A DNA stretch of 64,000 nucleotides from contig NZ_JAINVV010000011.1 of NCBI RefSeq assembly GCF_019880585.1, positions 1-64,000 on the forward strand. Direction: 5' to 3'. This document shows, piece after piece, positions 51,366 to 61,313 of the stretch (the stretch's first letter is position 1; every line of letters begins with the position of its first letter). The notes under the pieces are model-generated. The model ran no database searches and had not been told where the DNA came from. It saw only the letters and a program-made list of their open reading frames with translations. The DNA comes from Sphingomonas colocasiae. GTDB lineage: Bacteria; Pseudomonadota; Alphaproteobacteria; Sphingomonadales; Sphingomonadaceae. Position numbers and translations under genes: made by a program.

Positions 51366-51402
51366 AACGGAAGCCCGCGATGAAGGCATCGTTCCCACTG
51401 AA
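51366..51402 (+). promoter_or_regulatory. ECF-type promoter before the TonB receptor
   Basis: AACGGAA (51366-51372), 17 bp, then CGT within GCATCGTTCCCACTGAA. It matches the promoter before the sigma gene and lies in the 92-bp gap before the receptor, so the receptor can be induced apart from the regulators. Confidence 0.65.
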
Positions 51403-51438
51403 ATCCGAACGCATTCGGATCCGGCAAGGGGGGAATAT

Positions 51439-54009
51439 ATGAGATATCCGGGCTATCGCGGCGCGCTCGCCGCATCGGTCGCCATCTGCGGGGTCGCGGC
51501 GGCGACACCCGCCGCCGCGCAGACGCGCAGCTTCAACGTACCCGCACAGGCCGCCGCCACCGCCATTCCCGAACTGGCGCGCCAGGCCGATGTCCAGATC
51601 CTGGTCAGCGAAAGCGCGGCGCGCGACAAGCGCACCAATGCGGTGAAGGGCCGCCTCACCGCCGATCAGGCGGTGCGCCGGCTGATCGCGGGCACCGGGC
51701 TGCGCATCGCCTCCAGCGACGGGCGCACCTATACGCTGGCCAATGCCGCCGCGCAGGCGGCGCCGGGAAAGGACGGCCAGGCCGCCGCCCATGAGGGCGA
51801 TGCGGCGGACGGTCAGCAGATCGCCGAAATCGTCGTCACCGGCACCAATATCCGGGGCAGCGCGCCCGCCGGTTCCCCGCTGATCCGCTACGATGCGGAA
51901 GAGATGCGCCGCACCGGCGCCGGATCGGTCGACGATTTCCTGCGCAAGGTGCCGCAGAATTTCAGCGTGCTCGATACCAGCACCTATATCGGCGGCATCG
52001 CCAGCGGAACGATGGCCGCCGCCAATTTCACACGCGGCGCGGCGGTCAGCCTGCGCGGGCTGGGGCCGGAAGGCACATTGGCGTTGATCAACGGCCAGCG
52101 GCTGGCGCCCGCCGGACTGCAAAGCGCCTATGCCGATATCTCCGTGATCCCCATGACCGCGGTCGAGCGTATCGAGATATTGGGTGACGGCGCCTCCGCC
52201 ATCTACGGATCGGACGCGATCGGCGGCGTCGTCAATTTCATCCTGCAGCAGAAGCTCAACGGCGGCATCACCTCGCTGCGCTACGGCGCCGCCACGCGCG
52301 GCGGCGGGGAGGAGATCCGCGCGTCCCAGGCGGTTGGCGTCACCGACGATCGCGGCCGCCTGATGATCGCCTATGAATTTTTCGACCAGAACCATATCGA
52401 GGCGAGCCAGCGCGGCTTCGTGACGCAACGGCAGGGCCGGCGCGTCGATCTGACGCCCGATCGCCAGCGTCACAGCATACTCGTCTCCTCCGCCTATCAT
52501 CTGACGCCCACCACCGAAGTGTCGTTCGACGGGCTCTATTCGCGCCGCACCTATCGGCAGATCTATTATTCGCAATCGCTGCCCGAACAGGTGGACGATA
52601 GCGGCCAGGCGGCAACGACGCAGGCCAGCCTGGGCGTGGCGCAGCAACTGGGCGACTGGCGCGCGCGGCTGAACGGCACCTATTCCGGGTCCACCGTCCG
52701 CCGCCTGATGGTGCAGCCCAGCTTCACCACGCCCACCAACGGCTTCATCCGCTACAAATATCTCGATTTCGCGGTGGACGGCCCGCTCGCCACCCTGCCC
52801 GGCGGGCCGCTGCTCCTCTCGATCGGCACATCCTATCGCAAGGAGGAATATCGGCCGACGGACGGCCGCACGATCGGCATGACGCTGGCCCGCAAGGTCG
52901 AAAGCGCCTTCGCCGAATTGCGCGTTCCGGTGATCGGGCCGGAGAACGAACTGCCCTTCGCCAGATCGATCAACCTGTCGGCGGCCCTGCGCCACGATCG
53001 CTACAGCGGCATCGGCAACACCACCAATCCCAAGCTCGGGGTGGAATGGAACGTCAATGATTGGCTGCGGCTGCGCGGCAGCTATGCCCGGTCCTTCCGC
53101 GCGCCCTTGCTCTTCAATCTCTCGCCCGCGCTGCAATCGGCCTTCACCTACGATTTCGCCGATCCTGCCTCGCCCACCGGCTTCACCAACACGCTGGTCG
53201 ATTCATCCTCCTACAACCCCGATCTTCGGCCCGAACGCTCGCGCTCCTTCACGCTCGGCTTCGACGTGCAGCCGGCGGGGCGGTATGGCCCGCGTCTGTC
53301 GGTCACCTATTTCGACGTCGATTTCCGCGATCGCATCACCACGCCGCCGCTCAGGGCCTCGCTCTTCCTGGCCTATAGCCAGCTCGATTCGCTCAGGTCC
53401 TTCATGAACTTCGCGCCCAGCCAGGCGGATCTCGCGTCCTATTTCGCGAGCCCCTTCTTCGTCGATATCGCCGGGCGCGGCCCGGGCGACGTCAAGGTCA
53501 TATTCGATTTCCGCCCGCAGAACCTGAAATCCCAGGTCTCGCGCGGGCTCGATATAGAGGGCAGTTACGCCATGCCGCTGGGCCGGGGCACCCTCACCGC
53601 GGACGCCAATATCAACTACATGCTCGATCTGAAGGTACAGGCCACGCCGGACATGGCTGTCACCAGCCTGCTCGATCAGCTGGGCGGTCCGTTGAGCTTC
53701 CGCGCGCGCGGCGGCCTCACCTGGTCGAACGACGATGTCGTCGCCTCGCTCAAGCTCAATCATGCGCGCGGCTATCGCAACATCACCATCGTCCCCAACG
53801 AACAGGTCAGCGCCTATACGACCGCCGATCTCCACCTCTCCTGGAAAATCGCCGAAACCACGGTGTCGCTGGATGTGGACAATCTGTTCGATCGGAAGCC
53901 GCCCGTCGTCCACACCAATATTCCCGGTGCCTATAATCTCGGCTTCGATGCGGTGAACGCATCGGCGCGCGGCCGCTATGTCGCGCTCGGCCTCACCCAT
54001 CGCTGGTAA
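51439..54009 (+). CDS. FecA-type TonB receptor with STN signalling domain
   Basis: This 856-residue receptor has a signal peptide (ends AAAQ), a secretin/TonB N-terminal (STN) domain at ~30-105 (FNVPAQAAATAIPELARQAD, then VQILVSES), a TonB box-like IAEIVVTGTNIRG, a plug with VERIEILGDGASAIYGSDA, and a barrel ending ALGLTHRW. The STN domain marks it as a transducer that signals to the FecR protein encoded just upstream. The following S9 peptidase suggests a peptide ligand. Confidence 0.94.
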   Translation: MRYPGYRGALAASVAICGVAAATPAAAQTRSFNVPAQAAATAIPELARQADVQILVSESAARDKRTNAVKGRLTADQAVRRLIAGTGLRIASSDGRTYTLANAAAQAAPGKDGQAAAHEGDAADGQQIAEIVVTGTNIRGSAPAGSPLIRYDAEEMRRTGAGSVDDFLRKVPQNFSVLDTSTYIGGIASGTMAAANFTRGAAVSLRGLGPEGTLALINGQRLAPAGLQSAYADISVIPMTAVERIEILGDGASAIYGSDAIGGVVNFILQQKLNGGITSLRYGAATRGGGEEIRASQAVGVTDDRGRLMIAYEFFDQNHIEASQRGFVTQRQGRRVDLTPDRQRHSILVSSAYHLTPTTEVSFDGLYSRRTYRQIYYSQSLPEQVDDSGQAATTQASLGVAQQLGDWRARLNGTYSGSTVRRLMVQPSFTTPTNGFIRYKYLDFAVDGPLATLPGGPLLLSIGTSYRKEEYRPTDGRTIGMTLARKVESAFAELRVPVIGPENELPFARSINLSAALRHDRYSGIGNTTNPKLGVEWNVNDWLRLRGSYARSFRAPLLFNLSPALQSAFTYDFADPASPTGFTNTLVDSSSYNPDLRPERSRSFTLGFDVQPAGRYGPRLSVTYFDVDFRDRITTPPLRASLFLAYSQLDSLRSFMNFAPSQADLASYFASPFFVDIAGRGPGDVKVIFDFRPQNLKSQVSRGLDIEGSYAMPLGRGTLTADANINYMLDLKVQATPDMAVTSLLDQLGGPLSFRARGGLTWSNDDVVASLKLNHARGYRNITIVPNEQVSAYTTADLHLSWKIAETTVSLDVDNLFDRKPPVVHTNIPGAYNLGFDAVNASARGRYVALGLTHRW

Positions 54010-54062
54010 CGCCGCCGCCCTCCCTCCCCAATCCCATCTCTCCCCTATCAAGAGGTGATCCC

Positions 54063-56786
54063 ATGAAAACGATCCACCGGCGCCTTGCCGGCCCGTCCCG
54101 CCATGTCCTTGCGCGGCCGCTGCTCTGTTCGATCCTGGCGGGCGCAGCCGCCATCGCCCCGGCGGGCGCCAGCCCCGCCGGAACGCCCGCCACCGGGGCC
54201 GCAGCCGCCGAAAAGCCGGTGGTCACGCTGCGCGACATCTTCGCCATGCAGGCGATGGGCGCCATGGTCGCGGGCAGCGACGGCAGCTTCGCCTATGCCC
54301 GCCAGCGCCCGGCCGATGCCGGCGGCGATTTCGGCGGCGGGCGCCTGCTCAGCTACGAAGCCGGCGGAGACCTGGTCCTGTTCGAACGATCGGCCAAGGG
54401 CCACGCCATCCGCGTCGTCGCTTCCGCATCGGCCGAAGCGAGCTTCCTGCCCATCGCCTTCTCGCCCGGCGGGCGGCGGCTGCTGCTGCTCAGGGTGACG
54501 AAGGCGGGCACCCAGGTCGGTGTCCATGATCGCGACAGCGGCACATTGCGCTTCTTCGATGCCGCCCCCAGCCTGACGTTCGATCCCGTCCGCCGGCTGA
54601 CGGGCACGGGGCAGAACAACCTGGTCTGGATCGACGAGGATCGTTTCGCCTATGCCGCGCTGCCCCGGGGCGAACAGCCTTCCTATTCCAATCTGCGCTG
54701 GGACAATCAGGCGCGCCTGACGGCGGGCCGCGAAGCAAGCTGGGCCGGGCGCGAGCCATCCTTCCGGCTGATGGTGTCGGGCGGCGATCCCGCCCCGCGC
54801 GACGGCGTGCTGATCCTGGCCGATGCGCGCGACGGCGCCAGCCGGGAACTGGGCCGGGGCCTGTTCTCCGATCTCGAACGCTCGCCGGACGGGCGTTTCC
54901 TGGCCGCTAACCGCCTTTATGATTTCGCGCCGCCGCCGGCGGACCAGCAACTCAATTCGCTTTACGACGCCAGCCGCTCGTCGCGCCTCAGCCTGTTCGA
55001 TCTGCACGCGGGCAGCCAGCTTGCGCTGCCCCTGCACCGCGCGGTTCGCGGCACCATCTCCTGGTCGCCATCGGGCCGGCTCGCCTTTCTGGAGCCCGAT
55101 CCCGACAGCCGCGATCGCGCCGTCACGCTCAACGTGATCGATCCCGCCACGCTCCGCGTCGCGCCGCGATCGCTCAAGGGGCTGGCGGTCGCGTCGGCGC
55201 GCCAATGGGGCGGTTTCCAGTTGCCGCTGCGGCCGCTGTGGCTGGGCACGACGATCGTCGTCATCGCCCGCGCGGCGGATCGGGAAACCGCGGGCTATTT
55301 CAAGCCCGTCGAAGTGGGCGGGCGCGGCGCGGGGGAGAAAGCGCCGGGCAAGCCCCCCTCCCCCTTCCTGATCGCGGAAAGCGGCGATCCGGTTCCGCTG
55401 GCGGCCGATCTCGGCGATCCCGCCACCACGCTCCGCATCATGGACGATCGCCTGCTCGCGATCAGCGGCGGCGCGTTGCGCAGCTATGACGCGCAGGGCC
55501 GGGCAGCCGTGATCGCGACGCTGCCCGGCGCATCCGGCTTCGTCGAAACCGGCGCGGATCGCACGGCGATGGCGGAACAGGCGCTGGTTTCGCTGACCAG
55601 GCCCGATGGAACGCCCCAGTTCGCGCGGATCGATCTCGCCAGCGGCCGCCTGGGCCAGCGCATCGCGGTGCCCAGGGGCGAACAGGCGCTGGCCGCCGGC
55701 GCCGACGCCATCGTGACCCGGAAGGACAGCGCCGCCGGCTCCAGCATCACCATACGCGGCTTCGACGGGCGCGAGAACCGCATCGAAACGTTCAACACCT
55801 TCCTTGCCGGGCGGACGATCCCGCGCTGGCGGCCGCTCTCCTACCGGTCGTCGCAGGACGGGCGCGCATTGACGGGCTGCATGGTGCTGCCCGCCGATTA
55901 CCGGCCGGGGCGGCGCTATCCGCTGATCGTCGAAGTCTATCCGGCGGTCCGCAACAGCGGCTGCACCGATCCCGCCAGGGATCCGCACCCCTTTTCCGCA
56001 TCGGCGGTGGCGGCGATGAAGGGCGAACTGCTGGCCGCGCGCGGCTATATCGTGCTGCAGGCGAGCATGCCCGCCGATCTCCACCGCAGCGACGCGGGGC
56101 CGATCGACCTGATCGATATCGCCGCGAAGGACGCCGCCGATGCCGCGATCGCGCAGGGCTTCGCCGATCCCGGGCGCATCGGCCTGAACGGCATGAGCCA
56201 GGGCGCGATCTGCGCGCTGTGGGTCGCCACCAAGCAGCCGATGTTCCGCGCCGTGCTCGCCACCTATGGCTGGGCCGACAACTGGACGCATTATTTCGAA
56301 AACGGCCTCACGCGGATGTTCAACGCCGATTTCCCGCCCACCGGCAGCGCCGAACGCTTCGAGATCCCCTTCGGCGATTTCGGCCTGGGCACCACGCCCT
56401 TCGACGATCCGCTACGCTATATCCGCACGAGCCCGCTGGTGAATGCCCCGAAGATCACCGCGCCCGTCCTGCTGATGAACGGAGAGATGGACGCGTTCGA
56501 CAAGGCGCAGTTCGACGCGATGTTCATGGCGCTGTTCCGCCTGAACAAGCGCGCCGACTACATCACCTATTGGGGTGAGGGCCATTCCCCCTCCAGCCCC
56601 GCCAATCTCCGCCATATGTGGGCCGCCACCCTCGCCTTCTACGATCGCGCCCTCGCCGTCGCCCGCGACGATCAGGGGCTGATCGTCTGGGACGGAGACG
56701 TCGCGAAAACCGCCGCCACGGGCGAAACGAAGGATACGGACTGGTTCATGCGGCACGACGGTGTCGGGGATGCGGGCGGCCGATAG
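54063..56786 (+). CDS. Exported S9 family peptidase (prolyl-oligopeptidase type)
   Basis: This 907-residue serine peptidase has a signal peptide (ends near AGASPAG), an N-terminal seven-blade beta-propeller region (~60-560) that screens out large substrates, and a C-terminal alpha/beta-hydrolase domain. The catalytic Ser712 is in GLNGMSQGA, the Asp in GEMDAFD and the His in WGEGHSP. It follows the receptor by 53 bp and is probably part of its regulon, cutting oligopeptides in the periplasm after import. Confidence 0.92.
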   Translation: MKTIHRRLAGPSRHVLARPLLCSILAGAAAIAPAGASPAGTPATGAAAAEKPVVTLRDIFAMQAMGAMVAGSDGSFAYARQRPADAGGDFGGGRLLSYEAGGDLVLFERSAKGHAIRVVASASAEASFLPIAFSPGGRRLLLLRVTKAGTQVGVHDRDSGTLRFFDAAPSLTFDPVRRLTGTGQNNLVWIDEDRFAYAALPRGEQPSYSNLRWDNQARLTAGREASWAGREPSFRLMVSGGDPAPRDGVLILADARDGASRELGRGLFSDLERSPDGRFLAANRLYDFAPPPADQQLNSLYDASRSSRLSLFDLHAGSQLALPLHRAVRGTISWSPSGRLAFLEPDPDSRDRAVTLNVIDPATLRVAPRSLKGLAVASARQWGGFQLPLRPLWLGTTIVVIARAADRETAGYFKPVEVGGRGAGEKAPGKPPSPFLIAESGDPVPLAADLGDPATTLRIMDDRLLAISGGALRSYDAQGRAAVIATLPGASGFVETGADRTAMAEQALVSLTRPDGTPQFARIDLASGRLGQRIAVPRGEQALAAGADAIVTRKDSAAGSSITIRGFDGRENRIETFNTFLAGRTIPRWRPLSYRSSQDGRALTGCMVLPADYRPGRRYPLIVEVYPAVRNSGCTDPARDPHPFSASAVAAMKGELLAARGYIVLQASMPADLHRSDAGPIDLIDIAAKDAADAAIAQGFADPGRIGLNGMSQGAICALWVATKQPMFRAVLATYGWADNWTHYFENGLTRMFNADFPPTGSAERFEIPFGDFGLGTTPFDDPLRYIRTSPLVNAPKITAPVLLMNGEMDAFDKAQFDAMFMALFRLNKRADYITYWGEGHSPSSPANLRHMWAATLAFYDRALAVARDDQGLIVWDGDVAKTAATGETKDTDWFMRHDGVGDAGGR

Positions 56787-56863
56787 GCCGGGCGATCCCC
56801 GCGCCTTCGCCGCCCGGCGCAAGAGGACTGGCGCGACGGCCGTCGCCCGCTATGCTGTCGCGC

Positions 56864-57130
56864 ATGGCACGCCCCGGCGATCTTGCGGCACGCATCGGGC
56901 GGTGGCTCGTCACGCCGCCGACAAGCGCCACGCTCTGGCGGCGGGCGGCGATATCGCTCTGGCTGCTCCCGCCGGTCATGATGTTTCCGCTGCTGCTGCC
57001 GATCCTCGAACCTTCCGCCATGCCGGGCGTGCTGATGGAGTTCTGGCAGCCTTACCTGCTCGTCTTCGGCATTCCCTTCGCCCTTGCGGCCTTGTGCTGG
57101 CGGCGCGCCAATCGATCGCGGTCGCGCTGA
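56864..57130 (+). CDS. Small two-helix membrane protein
   Basis: This 88-residue frame has two hydrophobic stretches (ISLWLLPPVMMFPLLLPIL and PYLLVFGIPFALAALCW) between basic ends. No family is recognised. An ATG at 56852 would add four residues. It lies 77 bp after the peptidase gene and 90 bp before the TonB_C protein gene. Codon use is like its neighbours, so it is probably a real gene. Confidence 0.5.
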   Translation: MARPGDLAARIGRWLVTPPTSATLWRRAAISLWLLPPVMMFPLLLPILEPSAMPGVLMEFWQPYLLVFGIPFALAALCWRRANRSRSR

Positions 57131-57220
57131 GAAATCCCGCCCGTGGCCGCCGAAACGCGGCCGGCCGATCCGATCGGCAGCGCCTTGCACGCGTCATATG
57201 CCGGGCATAGGGTCGCCCGC

Positions 57221-58351
57221 ATGATCACGCTGCGCCCCTGCATCGCCGTCGCCACGCTTCTGGCCTCCGCACAGGCGCCGGCCGTGCCGCCGCCGCCGAT
57301 CGTCACCGATCAGGGCATCGCCATGCAGCGCAAGGTGCTGAACTGGATGCCGGGAGAGGTCCGTTGCGGCGGACAGGCGGTCGCCGTGATCGCCATGCCG
57401 CGACCGCTCGTCGAATTCGGCCTGTCGCCACAGGGCGATACCGCGCAGCGCAGCTACCGCTTCCGCATCGATGCGGCTGGCCGCCCGCTCTCGATCGTTC
57501 AGGACAAGTCGGCGGGCTGGCATGTCGTCGCCGACGATCTGGGGCCCATGCTTGCCGCCACACGCTTCGGCGCCGGGGCACCGCGCGTGGACTGCGTGAT
57601 CACCTTCACGGCGCAGGCCTCATCCATCGACGACGCCGCCGTGCGCGATCTGATGGCCTACAGCATCTCGCCCATATCGGGCCGCCTGCCGCCCGAGGGC
57701 TGGAAACGCATCGCGCCCGCCGGATCCACCTGCATGACGGCGCCGCGCCCCGCCCCGCTCAACCGCGCCTTCCCCGATTTCGACGCGCTGCCCGCCACCC
57801 CGGGCGCACGCGAATGGTCGATGATCGGCTATGATCTCGACGCCAGGGGCCGGCCAGTCCATCTCCGCATCGTGGAGGGCACGGGCAATCGCGCGCTCGA
57901 TGCCGCATCGATGAAGGCGGTTCGCGGATCCCGCTTCACCGGCGGCGCGCGCGCCGGCTGCCTCTATCCCTATTGGCGCGCCGCCGCGACGCTGGCCGCG
58001 CCGCAACGTCCCGATCCGGCAAGCCTGCGGCCCGAAAACGGCAATTGCCCCGGCGGCCATGCTTGGGCGGTGGAACCGAAGCTGACCTATCCGGCCGCCT
58101 GGCGCCGCCGCGCGATAGAGGGTTGGGCCGCGATCGCCTATGATGTCGCGCCCTGGGGCGGGATCGGCAATGTCCGCGTGCTCGCCAGCGAACCCGCCGC
58201 CGCATTCGGCCAGCAGGCGCTCCAGATCGTCCAGTCCGCACGCAAGGCGCCCTCGCAGAGCGGCGCCAGCGGCTGCGTCGAGATGATCCGCTTCGTGATG
58301 GACCGGAACGACATGCCGGCGGACGGCGAAGCCCCCGGTTTCGGGGAATAA
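57221..58351 (+). CDS. Periplasmic protein with two TonB_C-like domains
   Basis: This 376-residue protein has a signal peptide (MITLRPCIAVATLLASAQ, cleaved near APA), a unique region, then two segments like the TonB C-terminal domain: ~205-250 (WSMIGYDLDARGRPVHLRIV, with a late DAASMKAVRGSRF) and ~300-350 (YPAAWRRRAIEGWAAIAYDV, then WGGIGNVRVLASEP). True TonB has an N-terminal anchor and a proline-rich spacer; neither is seen. It cannot be a normal energy transducer and may bind TonB boxes or peptidoglycan. Confidence 0.72.
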   Translation: MITLRPCIAVATLLASAQAPAVPPPPIVTDQGIAMQRKVLNWMPGEVRCGGQAVAVIAMPRPLVEFGLSPQGDTAQRSYRFRIDAAGRPLSIVQDKSAGWHVVADDLGPMLAATRFGAGAPRVDCVITFTAQASSIDDAAVRDLMAYSISPISGRLPPEGWKRIAPAGSTCMTAPRPAPLNRAFPDFDALPATPGAREWSMIGYDLDARGRPVHLRIVEGTGNRALDAASMKAVRGSRFTGGARAGCLYPYWRAAATLAAPQRPDPASLRPENGNCPGGHAWAVEPKLTYPAAWRRRAIEGWAAIAYDVAPWGGIGNVRVLASEPAAAFGQQALQIVQSARKAPSQSGASGCVEMIRFVMDRNDMPADGEAPGFGE

Positions 58352-58505
58352 CCTGCCCCAGGCCCCGGCCGTGACGCCCGGCTATATGCGAATGCTATGC
58401 GATTTCCGGGAATCGCTCTCGAATTGATACGCAGCATGGCCCTAATCGGATGCCCTCATCAATCCAGGCCGCACGCCTCCGGCGCGCGGTTTCATGGGGG
58501 TATCC

Positions 58506-59366
58506 ATGTTCAGATTCGCGTTGTTCGCTGCCGTCAGTCTCATCGCCCTGCCCTGCGCGGCCCGGGCGCAATCCGCCGCTGAAGAGGCCCCGGAAGCGCC
58601 GCCGGCCGTCACCGTCAGCGGATCGGTCGCGCTCGCGTCCGACTATCGTTTTCGCGGCGTTTCGCAGACCGATGGGGACATGGCCGTCCAGGGCGGCGTC
58701 ACCATCGCCCATGAAAGCGGCGCCTATATCGGCGCCTGGGGTTCCAATCTTTCCGGCTGGGGCACGTTCGGCGGCGCCAATCTCGAACTCGATCTGATCG
58801 CGGGCTACAAGGCGAAGCTCGGCGACAATGCGGCGCTCGATATCGGCGCGGTCTGGTACATGTATCCCGGCGGCGCCGACAAGACCGACTTCGTCGAACC
58901 CTATGTGAAGCTCACCGGCACCACCGGCCCCGCCACGCTCACCGCCGGCGTCGCCTATGCGCCCGCGCAGCAGGCGCTCGGCCGCTGGTATTTCACCGGG
59001 CAGGATGCCGCGAACGGCGTCTACAACGCGCCCGGAGACAAGGCGGACAATCTGTACCTCTGGGGTGACGCGGCGATCGCGATCGGCGGCACGCCGCTCA
59101 CCGCAAAGGCGCATATCGGCTATTCGAACGGCAATCCCGGCCTTGGCCCCAATGCCACCAGCATCGCCCCCACCGGCGAATATTGGGATTGGTCGCTGGG
59201 CGTCGACGCCGTTTGGAAAAACCTCACCCTCGGTATCGCCTGGGTCGACACCGATATCTCGAACAGGGACGCAGCCTATCTGCGCCCCAGCTTCAGCAAG
59301 GGACAGGACGGCACCGGCAATATCGCCGGATCGACCGTGCTGGTCTCGCTGACCGCCGCTTTCTGA
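58506..59366 (+). CDS. TorF family outer-membrane porin
   Basis: This 286-residue protein has a signal peptide (ends AARAQ) and a barrel beginning VTVSGSVALASDYRFRGVSQ, the hallmark of the TorF/TIGR02001 putative porins, and ending LVSLTAAF. A 12-stranded barrel is expected. It lies 16 bp before the kdp micropeptide genes, so it may be co-induced at low potassium and widen the outer membrane for K+ or counter-ions. GGGGGT precedes the ATG. Confidence 0.87.
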   Translation: MFRFALFAAVSLIALPCAARAQSAAEEAPEAPPAVTVSGSVALASDYRFRGVSQTDGDMAVQGGVTIAHESGAYIGAWGSNLSGWGTFGGANLELDLIAGYKAKLGDNAALDIGAVWYMYPGGADKTDFVEPYVKLTGTTGPATLTAGVAYAPAQQALGRWYFTGQDAANGVYNAPGDKADNLYLWGDAAIAIGGTPLTAKAHIGYSNGNPGLGPNATSIAPTGEYWDWSLGVDAVWKNLTLGIAWVDTDISNRDAAYLRPSFSKGQDGTGNIAGSTVLVSLTAAF

Positions 59367-59382
59367 AACCGGGAGACCATCC

Positions 59383-59466
59383 ATGCAGGATCTGATCTGG
59401 CTCGCGATCATGGGGGGATTGGCGGCGCTGACGTTCGCCTATGTCCGCCTGTGCGACCATGCGTGA
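59383..59466 (+). CDS. Membrane micropeptide preceding kdpF
   Basis: This 27-residue frame (starts MQDLIWLAIMGGLAALT, ends VRLCDHA) has a single membrane helix and a Cys near its end. GGGAG lies 8 nt before the ATG. Similar ~30-50-residue peptides often precede kdpF in alphaproteobacteria, mostly unannotated. It may be an accessory subunit of the Kdp complex. Confidence 0.65.
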   Translation: MQDLIWLAIMGGLAALTFAYVRLCDHA

Positions 59467-59476
59467 GGGGGCGGCG

Positions 59477-59566
59477 ATGACGCTCGATCTCTGGCTCGCC
59501 GCGCTCTGCGCACTCGGCCTTCTGGCCTATCTGGTGGCGGTGCTGATCCGCCCCGAACGCTTCTAG
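59477..59566 (+). CDS. kdpF: K+-transporting ATPase subunit KdpF
   Basis: This 29-residue peptide ([14 protein letters not shown] then a hydrophobic run ending LIRPERF) has one membrane helix and the conserved C-terminal RPERF of KdpF, which stabilises the KdpABC complex in the membrane. It lies directly before kdpA. Confidence 0.9.
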   Translation: MTLDLWLAALCALGLLAYLVAVLIRPERF

Positions 59567-59580
59567 ACGGGAGGCCCATC

Positions 59581-61299
59581 ATGACCATACAGGGCTGGTT
59601 CCTGATCCTCGCCTTTACCGGCATCCTGCTTCTGCTGGCCAAGCCGGTCGGCATGTGGCTTCACGCGATCTACGAAGGGCGGCGGACGCCATTGCATGTC
59701 GTGCTCGGCCCCGTCGAACGCGGCTTCTACAAACTCGCCGGGATCGATCCGACCGCCGAACAGGGCTGGCGGCGCTACGCCGTACACATGCTGCTGTTCA
59801 ATATCGTGCTGATGCTCTTCACCTATGCAGTGCTCCGCCTCCAGGGGGTGCTGCCGTTCAATCCGCAGGGGCTGGGCGCGGTGGGCGGGCATCTGTCGTT
59901 CAACACCGCGATCAGCTTCACCACCAACACCAACTGGCAGAGCTATGGCGGTGAATCGACCATGTCGAACCTCAGCCAGATGCTGGGGCTGACGATCCAC
60001 AATTTCCTGTCGGCGGCAACCGGGATCGCGCTCGCATTCGCGCTGTTCCGCGGCTTCGCGCGCCATCACTCACCCGAAAAGGGGCCGGCGACGATCGGCA
60101 ATTTCTGGGCGGACGTGACGCGGATCACGCTCTATCTGCTGCTGCCCGCCTGTGTGGCGATCGCGATCTTCTACATCGCGTCGGGCGTGCCGCAGACGCT
60201 GGCGGGCGCGATCGACGTCTCGACGCTGGAGGGCGCGAAACAGTCGATCCTGCTTGGCCCCGTCGCCTCGCAGGAAGCGATCAAGATGCTCGGCACCAAT
60301 GGCGGCGGCTTCTTCAACGCCAATTCCGCCCATCCCTTCGAAAATCCGACGGCACTCACCAATTTCGTCCAGATGCTGTCGATCTTCGTGATCGGCGCAG
60401 GCCTTAGCTGGACCTTCGGCAAGGCCGTGGGCAATACCCGCCAGGGCTGGGCGATCCTCGCCGCGATGATGGTGCTGTTCCTGGTCGGCACCGGCATCGC
60501 CTATTGGGCGGAAGCGGCGGGCAATCCCAACCTCCATGCGCTGGGCGTGCCCGGCGGCAATATGGAGGGCAAGGAAGTCCGCTTCGGCATCGCCGCATCC
60601 GCGCTCTATTCGGTCGTCACCACCGCCGCCTCGTGCGGCGCGGTCAACGCGATGCACGACAGTTTCACTGCATTGGGCGGCATGATCCCGCTGTTCAACA
60701 TGCAGTTGGGTGAGGTCGTTGTCGGCGGCGTCGGCGCGGGCATCTACGGCTTCCTGCTCTTCGCCATCCTCGCGGTGTTCGTCGCCGGGCTGATGGTGGG
60801 CCGCACGCCCGAATATGTCGGCAAGAAGATCGAGGCGCGAGAGGTCAAGCTCGCGGTGCTCGCGATCGCGGTGCTGCCGCTCGTCATCCTCGGCTTCACC
60901 TCCTTGTCGTCGGTGATGGACGCGGGCCTGGCCGGCCCGCTCAACAAGGGGCCGCACGGCTTCAGCGAGATCCTCTACGCCTTCACCTCCGGCGTCGCCA
61001 ACAACGGCTCGGCCTTTGCCGGCCTCACCGCCAACACGCCCTATTACAACGCGCTGCTCGGCATCGCGATGTGGCTGGGCCGCTTCTTCATCATCGTGCC
61101 GATGCTGGCGATCGCCGGCTCGCTCGCGGCGAAGAAATACACGCCCGCCGGCGCCGGTTCGTTCCCCACCACCGGGGGTCTGTGGGTCGGCCTGCTCGTC
61201 GGCATCATCCTGATCCTGGGCGGCCTCACCTTCCTGCCGGGCCTCGCGCTCGGTCCCATCGCCGATCATCTCGCGATGATCCGCGGGCAACTCTCCTGA
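59581..61299 (+). CDS. kdpA: K+-transporting ATPase subunit KdpA
   Basis: This 572-residue inner-membrane subunit forms the potassium channel. The four selectivity-filter loops are visible: [40 protein letters not shown] and ANNGSAFAG. About ten membrane segments are predicted. It imports K+ with high affinity, powered by KdpB. Confidence 0.96.
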   Translation: MTIQGWFLILAFTGILLLLAKPVGMWLHAIYEGRRTPLHVVLGPVERGFYKLAGIDPTAEQGWRRYAVHMLLFNIVLMLFTYAVLRLQGVLPFNPQGLGAVGGHLSFNTAISFTTNTNWQSYGGESTMSNLSQMLGLTIHNFLSAATGIALAFALFRGFARHHSPEKGPATIGNFWADVTRITLYLLLPACVAIAIFYIASGVPQTLAGAIDVSTLEGAKQSILLGPVASQEAIKMLGTNGGGFFNANSAHPFENPTALTNFVQMLSIFVIGAGLSWTFGKAVGNTRQGWAILAAMMVLFLVGTGIAYWAEAAGNPNLHALGVPGGNMEGKEVRFGIAASALYSVVTTAASCGAVNAMHDSFTALGGMIPLFNMQLGEVVVGGVGAGIYGFLLFAILAVFVAGLMVGRTPEYVGKKIEAREVKLAVLAIAVLPLVILGFTSLSSVMDAGLAGPLNKGPHGFSEILYAFTSGVANNGSAFAGLTANTPYYNALLGIAMWLGRFFIIVPMLAIAGSLAAKKYTPAGAGSFPTTGGLWVGLLVGIILILGGLTFLPGLALGPIADHLAMIRGQLS

Positions 61300-61313
61300 A
61301 CGGGGGCGCCACC

